Shown in pieces: positions 26,160 through 36,038 of a stretch of DNA of 64,000 bases. Positions within the stretch are counted from its first letter, which is position 1. Each line of letters opens with the position of its first letter. The notes below the pieces were generated by a model. The model had not been told where the DNA came from and did no database searches. It worked only from the letters and a program-made list of their open reading frames with translations. Origin of the DNA: an uncultured Acetatifactor sp. (lineage in GTDB: Bacteria; Bacillota; Clostridia; Lachnospirales; Lachnospiraceae); the NCBI GenBank assembly GCA_944383825.1, contig CALWRA010000003.1:62001-126000 (forward strand), given 5' to 3'. The position numbers and the translations under genes were made by a program.

Positions 26160-27773
26160 ATGAAAACAACGGGAGGCACTCTTTTCCTGCTTGGGATATT
26201 TCTGATTGGAATTCTCACGATTTTTCCCTATGGTTCTTACTTGGATCAGCAGAGTGAGCAGAGGATCGTTTTTGCCAATATCAAAGAATACCTTATACGT
26301 CTGCCGGGGGAGGAGCCCGGTCTGGTGAAGGACTTTACAGATGCGGGGATTCTCCGTATTTCTGAGGACGAGGACAGAGATCACGGAATGGCCGCATATT
26401 ATCCGGTGTTCTGGATATGGTACGTCAATCAGGTTTCCCCTTGGGCGGGGAGCCTGATTTGGCATATTTATACCTTTGTACTGGTGTTTTTGGGAATATG
26501 TGCTCTTTACTTTCTGGGAAAGGAGCTTTTTGGAAGCGTAAAAGCCGCCGGCTTTATGACTCTTCTGTTTTTCCTGACGCCCCGAATGTTTGCGGAAAGC
26601 CATTATAATAATAAGGATATGGTTCTGCTTTCTCTATCCTTTATCCTGTTTTTTCTGGCTTTCAGGCTGATGAAGAACCCTTCCTGGAAAAATGTGGTTT
26701 TGTTTGCCGTTGCGGGCGCAGCGGCTGCCAATCTGAAAATTGTCGGTATATGGATTTTCGGTGTGCTGGGAATCTGCGGAGCAGTGTATCTGATCCGCTG
26801 CAGACGCCTTACGAGAGAAATTCTGCTGAAAATGGTTTCCTGTATGGTTCTCTGGGCGCTGCTTTACGCGCTGCTTACGCCCGCCCTCTGGGAAAATCCG
26901 GTATCCTTTTTTCAGTATTTGTTTTCCTATGCGGTGGATTATGACTTATGGCATGATTATGTGCTGTTCCAGGGAAGGATGGTGCATCAGGAATATACGG
27001 GAATGCCAAGAAAGTATCTTCCTGTGATGATGCTTCTTACCATACCGGTAGGAATTCTCATCCTTGCGCTGGCCGGTGGGATTTTGCTGTTGGGACGTCT
27101 GGCGCTGTCCAAAGGCAGGAAGTTTTTTGATAAAGAAGGCTTTCTTTTTATTTTGATATTGATTGATCTTGTTCCTTTTGCCTATGCGGTTTTTGCGGCA
27201 ACTCCCCTATATAATGGATGGCGGCATTTCTATTTTCTGTATGCTCCCATTGTGATTGTGGCCGGGTATTTTGCATGGTCCTGCTGTGGCTGGTGCCGGG
27301 GAAGGGGAAAGTTGCTCTTTGGCCTTTTTCAAGGAGGATACCTGGCGTTTCTGGCTCTTGGAATTTTGTGGAACTATCCTTATGAGCACAGCTTTTATAA
27401 TATTTTGGCCGGTAAAAATGTGGAGGAACGCTTTGAGCTCGATTATTGGGATATGTCGGTGCATCAGGCGCTGGAGGAAATTTGCAGAGACGCCGGGGAG
27501 GGAAGGACGGCCTCCGTAGGAGCTGCAGATAATCCCACTCATTGGGGAATTACGGGAAATTGGAAAATTCTTTCTCGAGAGAACAGAGAAAAAATTCATG
27601 TCAAAAATAAAGAGGATTGGCGGGAAGCGGATTATGTTGTGGTGAACATGACTTACAGCTTTATGTACAGTCAGGAGGAGTATAAGGAAATAAAAAGCAC
27701 CCATCGGCTTATATGGGACTGTGATTCCTATGGGAACACCATATGCCAGGTGTGGAAAAGGGAGACGGGATGA
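26160..27773 (+). CDS. Polytopic membrane protein, family 39-like glycosyltransferase candidate
   Basis: 537 residues with about 11 transmembrane segments. The N-terminal loop (GSYLDQQSEQRIVFANIKEY) and a second loop ESHYNNKDMVLL after helix 4 resemble dolichyl-phosphate-mannose-type transferases (GT39). A C-terminal hydrophilic domain starts near residue 420. ATG 26160 lies 12 bases from AAGGAG; no better start is seen. It heads a three-gene set; its stop overlaps the next start in ATGA. Confidence 0.72.
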   Translation: MKTTGGTLFLLGIFLIGILTIFPYGSYLDQQSEQRIVFANIKEYLIRLPGEEPGLVKDFTDAGILRISEDEDRDHGMAAYYPVFWIWYVNQVSPWAGSLIWHIYTFVLVFLGICALYFLGKELFGSVKAAGFMTLLFFLTPRMFAESHYNNKDMVLLSLSFILFFLAFRLMKNPSWKNVVLFAVAGAAAANLKIVGIWIFGVLGICGAVYLIRCRRLTREILLKMVSCMVLWALLYALLTPALWENPVSFFQYLFSYAVDYDLWHDYVLFQGRMVHQEYTGMPRKYLPVMMLLTIPVGILILALAGGILLLGRLALSKGRKFFDKEGFLFILILIDLVPFAYAVFAATPLYNGWRHFYFLYAPIVIVAGYFAWSCCGWCRGRGKLLFGLFQGGYLAFLALGILWNYPYEHSFYNILAGKNVEERFELDYWDMSVHQALEEICRDAGEGRTASVGAADNPTHWGITGNWKILSRENREKIHVKNKEDWREADYVVVNMTYSFMYSQEEYKEIKSTHRLIWDCDSYGNTICQVWKRETG

Positions 27774-29113
27774 GAGCGGAACAGATTTCCGGAAATAGAA
27801 AAAAATTAAAGAATCTTGGAATGAACGCGGCCGGAAAGGCTTGCAGGAGTATGATTTTTATTCTTGGCGGGAGTGTGTTGGGGCTTTTGGCTCTCCTTTT
27901 GGCATTTTGTCTGCCCCTGGAGCCTATACGGCTCCACGTCTGGCAGTCCTTGTATCTTTTGGAGGAGGAGTTTGGAAATTCAGAGATGATTCCCGGCTAT
28001 CCCGCAACGCTCACAGGTAATTTTACGGACTGCCTTATGCTGGAGAACGCCGTTTACCGAAATGAAGAGCATTCCATGCTGGAGCAGGTGCTGTATATGT
28101 ACCGGGGAGAAAGCGGTCAGGGAGATGGCTGGGCTACGGGGGATTCTCTGGTGGATTATCTTGAGGGAACAGAACAGCCCAGGGAAGTGGAATACCCAAG
28201 GTACTGGCACGGTTATCTTGTGGTATTAAAGCCCCTTCTTGCGGTCACTACCCTGGGCTCCATACGCATAGGAGCCTCTGCGCTGCAGCTTGGGCTTGCC
28301 GGCTTTATCTGTCTGGAGTGCGGGGCCCAAAAAAGAAGAATGCTGGGAGCCGCTTTTGTGCTTTCGTTACCTTTTTTATATTATGTTACCTTATACACCT
28401 CTCTGTCCCTGAGCATTTGCTATTATATTATGTGCGCGGCGGTGCTTGCGCAACTTAAGCTTCATGAAAGGCTTGAAGGCCGGGGAGGATATTGGGAGTT
28501 TTTTCTGCTGGTGGGAATGGTCACAGCCTATTTTGATTTTTTGACGTATCCTCTGGTGACACTTGGATTTCCCCTGTGCGTTTTTCTGTATTTGAGCGGA
28601 GAAAAACCCAGGATAGCCTTTGTCAGGGCCTTTGGTCTCTGTCTGGCCTGGGCGGTGGGCTACGGGGGATTGTGGGCAATGAAATGGGTGCTGACGGATC
28701 TTCTGACAGGAGGAAGTGTGATCAGGGACGGATGGAATACTTTGTTTGTCAGAACTGGGGCAGCGGAGGGGCAGAGCGTACTGTCAGGATTTTTTGCCGT
28801 CCTTAAGCAGAATCTGAGCGTTTACGGTAACTGGGGCTTTTATCTGCCTGGGGTGGGAATAGGACTTTGGCTGTTGGCGTTGTATGTAGGACGGCGCAGA
28901 GCGATTGGCAGAGGCGGACTTGCCTGCATGGCGCCTTTTATACTGCCGGCGCTTCTTCCGTTTGTATGGATCTTTTTCACCCAGAATCATTCTGAGCAGC
29001 ATTGGATTTACACCTGCAAAATCTTTGCGGTCAGCGCCTTTGCTCTCATCGGCGCTCTTGGCAAAGGCATTGAAAAAATATCCGGGGAAGCGGACAGGGA
29101 GTGTAGAAATTGA
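27770..29113 (+). CDS. Polytopic membrane protein of unknown function
   Basis: 447 residues with about 10 transmembrane segments. A basic N-terminus is followed by one helix and a roughly 130-residue extracellular loop rich in Glu/Tyr (about 60-150), then the remaining helices. I do not recognise a family; the overall plan, with a large first loop, is compatible with GT-C enzymes. ATG 27770 is chosen over the longer frame to 27743 because it has AGGGAG 5 bases upstream and couples to the upstream stop. Confidence 0.72.
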   Translation: MRAEQISGNRKKLKNLGMNAAGKACRSMIFILGGSVLGLLALLLAFCLPLEPIRLHVWQSLYLLEEEFGNSEMIPGYPATLTGNFTDCLMLENAVYRNEEHSMLEQVLYMYRGESGQGDGWATGDSLVDYLEGTEQPREVEYPRYWHGYLVVLKPLLAVTTLGSIRIGASALQLGLAGFICLECGAQKRRMLGAAFVLSLPFLYYVTLYTSLSLSICYYIMCAAVLAQLKLHERLEGRGGYWEFFLLVGMVTAYFDFLTYPLVTLGFPLCVFLYLSGEKPRIAFVRAFGLCLAWAVGYGGLWAMKWVLTDLLTGGSVIRDGWNTLFVRTGAAEGQSVLSGFFAVLKQNLSVYGNWGFYLPGVGIGLWLLALYVGRRRAIGRGGLACMAPFILPALLPFVWIFFTQNHSEQHWIYTCKIFAVSAFALIGALGKGIEKISGEADRECRN

Positions 29114-30759
29114 GAAACAGGATCAGAAGACTTGTATTTGCGGGCATCACAGGGGTTATCCTCTCATTTTGCCTCGTTGCGGGTTATTATCTCGACAGTT
29201 TTGATTCTCTGGATTTACTGTCCGGAGAATTTTATTGGAAATTTTTCCTGGGGGCGCTGTTGTTATGGGCTGCGGTCTGGGGAGGCTTTGAGGCGCTGCC
29301 GGTGTTTTGGAAACGGTATGTAAAAAAGCCCGTTGGCGGGACACAGAAAAAAGCAGCCGGAAAGCTGCTGCAGGCACTGGAAGGGCTCCGTCTTCCTTAC
29401 GTTCTCTGTGTGGCGGTCATGTTGCTTTGCTGGCTTCCGGCGCTTTTGTCCATTTTTCCGGGCGCCTTTTCCTATGATGCCTATGAGGAATGGACTCAGG
29501 TACGGGATGGGATGATCGCTTCTCATCATCCAGTGCTTCACGTACTGCTATTGGGAGGACTGGTGGAAGGGTTTTACAGTCTGACGGGCAGCTATAATGT
29601 GGGAATTGCCGTATATTCGGTATTGCAAATGCTTTTGCTGTCAAATGCTTTTGCCCTGAGTATCTTTTTTCAGAAAAAATTTCGGCTGTCCGGTGTGTGG
29701 CAGCTCTTTTCACTTATCTTTTACTGTGCCTCTCCGGTGATACAGCTTTTTTCCATATGCGCCACTAAGGATGTGCTTTTTACCGCCGCGCAGCTTATGT
29801 TTTTGCAGATGGTTATCCTGTTTTACTGCAAAAGAGAGGAATTCTTTTCAAAAAAGAGTTTGCTGGCAGCCTTTGGGATCTTTACGTTTTTCACAATGAC
29901 GCTGCGAAACAATGGTCTGTACATTGCGTTGATTATCTGTATCTGTATGCTGGCCGCATGCAGAAAGGAAAAAAGGGAATACCGTATAAAGCTGGCTCTT
30001 GTCTTTGCAGGGATTTTGGCGGCTTACGGGCTGTATACAGGGCCTTTCTACAGTATACTATCGGTGAAGCCCGGAGGGGTGGAGGAGATGCTGTCCGTGC
30101 CCATACAGCAGATGGCCAGGGTATACAGATATGATTATGACACCCTTGGGGAAGAAGAGCTGGAGCTTCTGTATGCTGTTTTGCCCCAGGAGAACCTGGA
30201 GGCTTACCGTCCCACGGTGTCCGATTTTGTGAAGGCTGGATTTCAAGAGGAGGTCTTTTCGGAAAACAGGATGGCATATCTTAGGCTTTGGGCAGAATGG
30301 GGACTTAAGCACCCACTTACCTATGTGAATTCCTTTTTGGTGAATACGGTGGATTTCTGGTATCCCTTTGCGGTGATAGACGGATACCGGGATGCCTATG
30401 GCAAAAGCAGCTATTTCGATTATATGGTGGACCGGCCAGGGGAGGAAGTGGTTTTGCTGAAGGGTTTCCATCGGTATTATGAGGCCATCTCCCACGACAA
30501 GGCGGTACAAAAAAACGGTTGGAGTTTTCTGTTTTTAAGTCCCGGCTGGCTTTTATCGCTGTTTTGGATATTCTTTTTAAGGATCTGGTGTGAAAAACAA
30601 TATAGGCTTATGGTTCCCCTGCTTGTTTTTTTACTGACTCTGCTCACGGCCCTGTTAGGGCCCATCGCGCTGGTAAGATATGTGCTGATTTTCTTTTTCG
30701 GCTTTCCGACGCTGCTTGCCCTATTTTTCAAGAGAAACGAAAAGAATTTGACAGCTTAG
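29110..30759 (+). CDS. Polytopic membrane protein (DUF6020-like)
   Basis: 549 residues, about 12 transmembrane segments. The stretch FPGAFSYDAYEEW then SHHPVLHVLLLGG and later CATKDVLFTAAQL and MTLRNNGLYIAL is reminiscent of a family of unknown-function membrane proteins common in Lachnospiraceae (DUF6020); this assignment is from memory and tentative. The His pair and acidic residues in the first large loop could be catalytic in a GT-C fold. TTG start overlaps the upstream stop; AGGGAG lies 8 bases away. Confidence 0.72.
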   Translation: MRNRIRRLVFAGITGVILSFCLVAGYYLDSFDSLDLLSGEFYWKFFLGALLLWAAVWGGFEALPVFWKRYVKKPVGGTQKKAAGKLLQALEGLRLPYVLCVAVMLLCWLPALLSIFPGAFSYDAYEEWTQVRDGMIASHHPVLHVLLLGGLVEGFYSLTGSYNVGIAVYSVLQMLLLSNAFALSIFFQKKFRLSGVWQLFSLIFYCASPVIQLFSICATKDVLFTAAQLMFLQMVILFYCKREEFFSKKSLLAAFGIFTFFTMTLRNNGLYIALIICICMLAACRKEKREYRIKLALVFAGILAAYGLYTGPFYSILSVKPGGVEEMLSVPIQQMARVYRYDYDTLGEEELELLYAVLPQENLEAYRPTVSDFVKAGFQEEVFSENRMAYLRLWAEWGLKHPLTYVNSFLVNTVDFWYPFAVIDGYRDAYGKSSYFDYMVDRPGEEVVLLKGFHRYYEAISHDKAVQKNGWSFLFLSPGWLLSLFWIFFLRIWCEKQYRLMVPLLVFLLTLLTALLGPIALVRYVLIFFFGFPTLLALFFKRNEKNLTA

Positions 30760-30823
30760 TCCCGGCTGCGTAGTCTGCACATATAAGCGGTCTTGCTGAA
30801 AATGTGATACAAGGAGACTTGAT

Positions 30824-31519
30824 ATGGATCAATACAGGATATTGGTGGTGGAGGATGATGCGGTTATTGCGGGTGCTATGAAAAGGCATCTGGAGAAATG
30901 GGGATATGAAGTGGAATGTGTAAAAGATTTTCGCAGGGTTCTTTCGCAGTTTGCCACTTTTTCTCCTCATCTGGTGCTTCTGGATATTGTGCTGCCTTTT
31001 TTCAACGGTCACTACTGGTGCGGACAGATTCGGCAGATTTCTCAGGTTCCGGTAGTTTTTGTCTCCTCAGCCGGCGACAATATGAATATCGTTATGGCGG
31101 TAAATATGGGTGGGGATGATTTTATTGTCAAGCCTTTTGACCTGGAGGTGCTGTCGGCAAAGGTGCAGGCTATGCTGCGCAGAACCTACTCCTTCAGAGG
31201 GCCCACCAGCGTAATGGAATATGAAGGGATTATCCTGGATCTGGCTGACGCCTCTCTGAAGGCCGGTGATAAAAAGCTGGAGCTGACCAAAAACGAATTT
31301 AAAATTCTGCAGCTTTTGTTTGAGAATATTGGAAGGTGTGTGTCGAGAGAGGAGATTATGAAACGTCTTTGGGATAACGACTGCTTTGTGGATGACAATA
31401 CTCTTACGGTAAACATGACAAGACTGCGGAAGAAGCTTGAAAGCGCAGGGATAGGGCAGATGATCCAGACAAAAAAGGGGATCGGCTATCTGCTTGGCCA
31501 GCCCGGCGATGGAAGGTGA
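30824..31519 (+). CDS. OmpR-family response regulator (BceR-type)
   Basis: 231-residue DNA-binding response regulator. Receiver domain residues 1-120 with acidic pocket E10-D11-D12, phospho-acceptor D54 (LLDIVLPFFNG) and conserved Lys in DDFIVKPFD; winged-helix domain residues about 130-228 (LTKNEFKILQLLFEN, DDNTLTVNMTRLRKKLE). Next to a two-helix kinase and a BceAB transporter it is best read as the regulator of a peptide-antibiotic detoxification module. Strong AAGGAG site before ATG. A TTGACA at 30748 inside the preceding gene could be its -35. Confidence 0.92.
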   Translation: MDQYRILVVEDDAVIAGAMKRHLEKWGYEVECVKDFRRVLSQFATFSPHLVLLDIVLPFFNGHYWCGQIRQISQVPVVFVSSAGDNMNIVMAVNMGGDDFIVKPFDLEVLSAKVQAMLRRTYSFRGPTSVMEYEGIILDLADASLKAGDKKLELTKNEFKILQLLFENIGRCVSREEIMKRLWDNDCFVDDNTLTVNMTRLRKKLESAGIGQMIQTKKGIGYLLGQPGDGR

Positions 31520-32586
31520 GAGTAACAGGTATGGAAAACATAAAGATAAGCCGCTTGAGGCTGTGGCTTGATTTTATCTGGGAGAGCAGAAGCTATGTGC
31601 TGGTGTACGCAATGACTGTGTTTTTCATTATGGCCATAAGCGAACTGTACAGAATGGAGCAGGCTCCCCTTCTGTTTTATGGAGCTGTCCTCTCCGCTTT
31701 CTTTCTGCTGGTGCTGGGCTATTTCAGAGGAAGAAGGTATGTGGAGAAAAGGAGATTTCTTCTGCTGGCGCTGGAGAATCTGGATCAGCTTCAGGCTGTG
31801 GAGCTGGATTTGGATTTGTGGAGGGACAAGAGAGAGCCCTTAGAGCTGGCGTATGAATCCCTGATTGAGAAGCTGGAGGAGGAAAGAAAAAGGCAGCAGG
31901 CGGGCAGGGAGGAGGAAAGAACCTCCCAAAATGATTATTACCTGATGTGGGCGCATCAGATCAAAACGCCCATTTCGGCAATGAAGCTGCTTTTGGGAGA
32001 AGGGGAGGGATCCAAAGCCAGAGAAAATTTTCTGTTGAAGGAGGAGCTGTTTAAAATAGAACAGTATGTGGAAATGGTTCTCCATTACCAGAGGCTTCAG
32101 AGTATGGGACAGGATTTGGTGCTGCAGGAATGCGATTTGTATGCCTTATTAAAACAGGCGGTGAAAAAGTACTCTGTACTTTTCATTAATAAAGGCATCA
32201 GCCTGCGTCTTTCGGAAATGGATAAGCCTGTTTTGACGGATGAAAAATGGTTCAGTTTCTGTGTGGAGCAGATTCTTTCAAACAGTATCAAATATACGGC
32301 TCCCGGCGCAGGACGCATTTGCGTTTATTTGTGGGAGAAGGATCCGGACGTTCTGGTGATTGAGGATAATGGTATAGGCATCAGACCGGAGGATCTGCCC
32401 CGTATCTTTGAAAGAGGATTTACCGGCTATAACGGCCGTATGGATAAGAAATCCACAGGGATCGGTTTATATTTGTGCAAACAGATATTGGATCGGCTGG
32501 GAAGCCATGTGAGAGTGGAAAGCGGGGAAAAGGAAGGCACAAGAGTATTTGTGACACTGTATGGAAGCAAGACAATCAGAGAATGA
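31516..32586 (+). CDS. Intramembrane-sensing histidine kinase (BceS-type)
   Basis: About 350-residue kinase with two N-terminal transmembrane helices (about 22-40 and 45-65) joined by only a few extracellular residues, the layout of kinases that sense through a partner ABC transporter. The phospho-acceptor His is in MWAHQIKTPISAMK; the ATP domain has QILSNSIKYT (N box), IEDNGIGI (G1) and STGIGLYLCKQI (G2). The GTG at 31516 overlaps the regulator stop; ATG 31531 is an equally possible start. Partner of the regulator upstream and of BceAB downstream. Confidence 0.9.
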   Translation: MRVTGMENIKISRLRLWLDFIWESRSYVLVYAMTVFFIMAISELYRMEQAPLLFYGAVLSAFFLLVLGYFRGRRYVEKRRFLLLALENLDQLQAVELDLDLWRDKREPLELAYESLIEKLEEERKRQQAGREEERTSQNDYYLMWAHQIKTPISAMKLLLGEGEGSKARENFLLKEELFKIEQYVEMVLHYQRLQSMGQDLVLQECDLYALLKQAVKKYSVLFINKGISLRLSEMDKPVLTDEKWFSFCVEQILSNSIKYTAPGAGRICVYLWEKDPDVLVIEDNGIGIRPEDLPRIFERGFTGYNGRMDKKSTGIGLYLCKQILDRLGSHVRVESGEKEGTRVFVTLYGSKTIRE

Positions 32587-32601
32587 AGGCCTATGTGACA
32601 A

Positions 32602-32675
32602 AAATGTAAGGCCGCGCACGGGAAATGTAAGCCAGGGTTATGGCAGTTCATTTCCCCTTTTTGTATAACTATACT
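32602..32675 (+). promoter_or_regulatory. Regulated promoter of the BceAB genes with phased direct repeats
   Basis: Two copies of AAATGTAAG (32602-32610 and 32623-32631) lie exactly 21 bases apart, two helical turns, as expected for an OmpR-family dimer. They sit upstream of TTCATT (-35, 32647-32652), 17 bases, TATACT (-10, 32670-32675). The weak -35 fits activation by the adjacent response regulator. Confidence 0.65.
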
Positions 32676-32730
32676 ATGAAAGTCTCCAGAGCGGGACAGA
32701 GAAATAAACAGAAAAAAGGAGTGCGGCTAT

Positions 32731-33507
32731 ATGGCATTGCTGGAAGTAAAAAATCTTAAAAAAATATATACTCAGAGGCTTGGCGGGAGCAAAGTTCAGG
32801 CCCTGGATGATGTGACTTTTTCCGTGGAGCAGGGAGAATATGTGGCCATTATGGGAGAATCCGGCTCGGGAAAGACAACGCTTCTGAATATCATGGCATC
32901 CCTGGATAAGCCTACAGGGGGACAGGTGATTTTGGCGGGCAAGAGTATGGCTGATATCAGGCCCAGGGAACTATGTGCTTTCAGAAGAAATAATCTGGGT
33001 TTTGTGTTTCAGGACTTTAATCTTCTGGATACTTTGTCTTTGCGGGATAATATTTTTCTGCCCCTTGTACTGTCGGGATGCAGCTATAAAACCATGGAGG
33101 AAAGACTTCTGCCTTTGGCCCGCAGGCTTTTTATCGAGGAGCTCTTGGAAAAATATCCCTACGAAGTGTCGGGAGGGCAGAAGCAGCGGGCGGCGGTGGC
33201 CAGAGCGCTGATCACCAGGCCTCAGATGATTCTGGCGGATGAGCCCACAGGCTCTCTGGATTCTAAAGCATCGGACAGGCTTTTGCATATTTTTGCGGAT
33301 GTGAACAAGGATGGACAGACAATTCTTATGGTGACCCACAGCATACAGGCTGCCAGCCGTGCGGGCAGGGTGCTTTTCATCAAGGATGGCTGCGTGTTCA
33401 ATCAGATATACAGGGGAGGATTTTCGGATGAGGAGATGTACCGCAAAATATCGGATACGCTGACGGTGCTTCAGACGGGCGGGAAGGGAGGGGCATCGCA
33501 TGAATAA
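32731..33507 (+). CDS. BceA-type ABC transporter ATP-binding protein
   Basis: 258-residue ATPase of the MacB/BceA group. Walker A GESGSGKTT (K48), Q-loop VFQDFNLLD, signature VSGGQKQR and Walker B ILADEPTGSLD are intact. With BceB it forms a transporter that removes lipid II-binding peptide antibiotics and signals to the kinase. ATG has AAAGGAG upstream. Its end overlaps the permease start by 8 bases. Confidence 0.94.
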   Translation: MALLEVKNLKKIYTQRLGGSKVQALDDVTFSVEQGEYVAIMGESGSGKTTLLNIMASLDKPTGGQVILAGKSMADIRPRELCAFRRNNLGFVFQDFNLLDTLSLRDNIFLPLVLSGCSYKTMEERLLPLARRLFIEELLEKYPYEVSGGQKQRAAVARALITRPQMILADEPTGSLDSKASDRLLHIFADVNKDGQTILMVTHSIQAASRAGRVLFIKDGCVFNQIYRGGFSDEEMYRKISDTLTVLQTGGKGGASHE

Positions 33508-35500
33508 AAAAAGTTTGATTCCCCGTATGGCGCTCCAGAGCATCAAAAAGAACAGCGCCACCTATCTGCCCTATATGGGCATATGTATTTTTGCTGTGTT
33601 TACGTATTTTGTTTTTGACTTAATCCTGAACAATAATGTTATGGAGACCATACCCAGAGCCGGATACGCATTAATGCTGATGTCCATAGGATTTTGGCTC
33701 CTGGGGGTGATAATGGTACCCTTTTTGTATTACACCAACAGCTTTCTGATTAAGCGGAGGAAAAAGGAACTGGGTCTGTACAGTATTCTGGGAATGGAAA
33801 AGAAGCATATTGGAATGATGATGTTGGTGGAGACTGGAGTTATTTATGTGATTGTGACTGCGGCGGCCGTAGGTCTTGGGCTTTTGTTTTCCAGGCTTTT
33901 ATTCCTGCTGCTTTTGAATCTGGCAAAGCTTCCTGTCAGAGCGGATTTTTCCTTCAGCCCTAAAGCTCTGACAGACACCCTTGCTTTTTTTGGTGTGGTG
34001 TCGGGAATTAATCTGGCGGCCAATCTGTTCCAAGTTGGAAAAGCCAATCCCATTGAACTGATGAGCGAATCCAAAAAAGGAGAAAGGGAGCCGAGGCATA
34101 TTCTGCTGTGGAGCGCAGTAGGAATTGCAGCGCTGGGAGCAGGGTACAAAATCGCCATAGAAGCGGAAATGAATTCTATGATCTTTACGGATTTTTTTCT
34201 GGCGGTTCTGCTTGTGGTGGCCGGAACACATTTCCTGTTCACTTCCGGAAGCATCGCTCTTTTGAGGTTTTTAAAGAAAAGGAAAAAGTTTTACTATCGG
34301 GCGGAAAATTTTGTTACTGTCTCAGGCATGCTGTACCGCATGAAAAAAAGCGCGGCCAGTCTGGTCAATATCTGTATTTTCGGAACCATGGTAATAATCA
34401 CGGCGGTCTGTACGGTATCCATGTATTTGGGGATACCAAGCATTCAGAGCTTTGCGTATCCCTATGAGATGGAGATTCATTTTATGGATGCGGCTTTTAC
34501 GGGGAAACAGGAGTGGCTGTCCCGGGCGGAGCAGACCGCAGCCGATCACAATGTGACAATGGAGAAGCGCCAGTATTATTCCTATGTGGCCTGTCCTGTG
34601 GAGAAGCAAGGGAATGCCTTTATACCAAGGAGCGAACAGACACAGTATCAGGATATGTTCCAGCTTTATCTGATGACCCTGGAGGAGTTTAACCGCTTGG
34701 AGAATACCTCCTATGAGCTTTCACCGGGAGAGATTTTCATATTTTCCAGCGGGGCCGATTTCTCTGCGCCGGGAAACCGGGAGGAGTCCCAGCATGTAAA
34801 ATTTCTGAATATGGATTTTTCCATACGCATGGAGCTGCAGGAATGCAGTGTGGCAAAAAAAGCCCAGGACAACAACTTTGGCGGAATTTATCTGGCGGTT
34901 GTGGAAAATCAGGAGACGCTGGCCGCTATCTGCGCGGAATATGGAGTGGACAGCGCCGCTTCAGGCTCCTTTATCGTACAGCTTACTCCCGCTGGGAAGG
35001 AAGAAGATATTACATCCTTTGTGCAGCAGATAGAGCAGCTGGCTGCTCAGACTCCAGGTTTTGCCTCCTTTCAATGGTACGCGGAGCGTATGATGGAGCA
35101 GGAATCCATGTATGGCGGACTTTTGTTCATCGGTATTTTCTTCGGGCTGATTTTTCTGATCTGTCTGCTGGTCATTATGTATTACAAGCAGGTAACCGAG
35201 GGCTTTGAGGATCAGAGCAGCTTCGAGATAATGCAGAAGGTGGGGATGAGTGATTCAGAGGTCAGAAGCACTATCAAAAAACAAATTTTATTAGTGTTCT
35301 TCCTTCCGCTTGCAGGAGCTTTCTGCCATACTGCGGCGGGAACCAATATGGTGGTCAAGCTTTTGGGCGCGCTGAATCTCTTTGAGCCGGAGCTGATCAC
35401 ACTCAGCGCCGTGGGCGTCAGCGCGGTGTTTGCGGTTCTGTATGTTTTTTGCTACCGCTTGACGGCAAAAACATACTACAGGATCGTTCGGTGGAGATAG
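33500..35500 (+). CDS. BceB-type ABC transporter permease (FtsX-like)
   Basis: 666-residue permease with the 10-helix plan of BceB. Helices 1-7 fall within about 15-305, followed by a large extracellular domain (about 315-535) and three helices at the C-terminus (about 540-660). The large loop between helices 7 and 8 is the antibiotic-sensing part in this family. FtsX-type cores are at LGLYSILGMEKKHIG and SFEIMQKVGMSDSEV. Translationally coupled to the ATPase. Confidence 0.93.
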   Translation: MNKKSLIPRMALQSIKKNSATYLPYMGICIFAVFTYFVFDLILNNNVMETIPRAGYALMLMSIGFWLLGVIMVPFLYYTNSFLIKRRKKELGLYSILGMEKKHIGMMMLVETGVIYVIVTAAAVGLGLLFSRLLFLLLLNLAKLPVRADFSFSPKALTDTLAFFGVVSGINLAANLFQVGKANPIELMSESKKGEREPRHILLWSAVGIAALGAGYKIAIEAEMNSMIFTDFFLAVLLVVAGTHFLFTSGSIALLRFLKKRKKFYYRAENFVTVSGMLYRMKKSAASLVNICIFGTMVIITAVCTVSMYLGIPSIQSFAYPYEMEIHFMDAAFTGKQEWLSRAEQTAADHNVTMEKRQYYSYVACPVEKQGNAFIPRSEQTQYQDMFQLYLMTLEEFNRLENTSYELSPGEIFIFSSGADFSAPGNREESQHVKFLNMDFSIRMELQECSVAKKAQDNNFGGIYLAVVENQETLAAICAEYGVDSAASGSFIVQLTPAGKEEDITSFVQQIEQLAAQTPGFASFQWYAERMMEQESMYGGLLFIGIFFGLIFLICLLVIMYYKQVTEGFEDQSSFEIMQKVGMSDSEVRSTIKKQILLVFFLPLAGAFCHTAAGTNMVVKLLGALNLFEPELITLSAVGVSAVFAVLYVFCYRLTAKTYYRIVRWR

Positions 35501-35658
35501 CCCCGGCGTGAGGCACCCACCCGGCGCCCACATTCCGGGTTTCCATGCCGGCTTGATAAACGGCCTTGTTCCAGGTTGACAAAACAATCCCTGATATGTA
35601 AAACTCTATGTATATGATTGTTATGGACGAATCGGCAGATGAGGAAAGGAAAACAATT

Positions 35659-36018
35659 ATGGGATGCTTGGGAAATATTTTATGGTTTATATTTGGAGGC
35701 TGCATCAGCGGCCTGAGCTGGCTTCTGGCAGGGTGCCTGTGGTGCGTGACCATTGTGGGAATTCCCGTGGGTATTCAATGCTTTAAGATAGCGGGACTGT
35801 CCTTTTTCCCCTTCGGCAAGGAGGTGGTGTACGGAGGAGGGGCGGGCTCCCTGATTCTGAACATGATATGGATTTTGGCGTCGGGATTGATTCTGGCGCT
35901 GGAATCTGTGATTCTGGGCTGTCTGCTGTGCGTGACCGTTGTGGGGATTCCCTTTGGGCTGCAGCATTTCAAGCTGGCAAAGCTGGCGCTTATGCCCTTT
36001 GGAGCTATGATACGTTAG
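35659..36018 (+). CDS. YccF-domain inner membrane protein
   Basis: 119-residue membrane protein with two copies of the YccF repeat. Each repeat has a hydrophobic helix pair, then VTIVGIPVGIQCFKIA in the first and VTVVGIPFGLQHFKLA in the second. Function is unknown in all bacteria. The frame extends to 35608, but ATG 35659 has AGGAAAGG upstream and gives the standard start. A TTGACA at 35576-35581 may belong to its promoter. mnmA follows 20 bases later. Confidence 0.88.
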   Translation: MGCLGNILWFIFGGCISGLSWLLAGCLWCVTIVGIPVGIQCFKIAGLSFFPFGKEVVYGGGAGSLILNMIWILASGLILALESVILGCLLCVTVVGIPFGLQHFKLAKLALMPFGAMIR

Positions 36019-36038
36019 AAGGGGGCAGGAGTACATTG

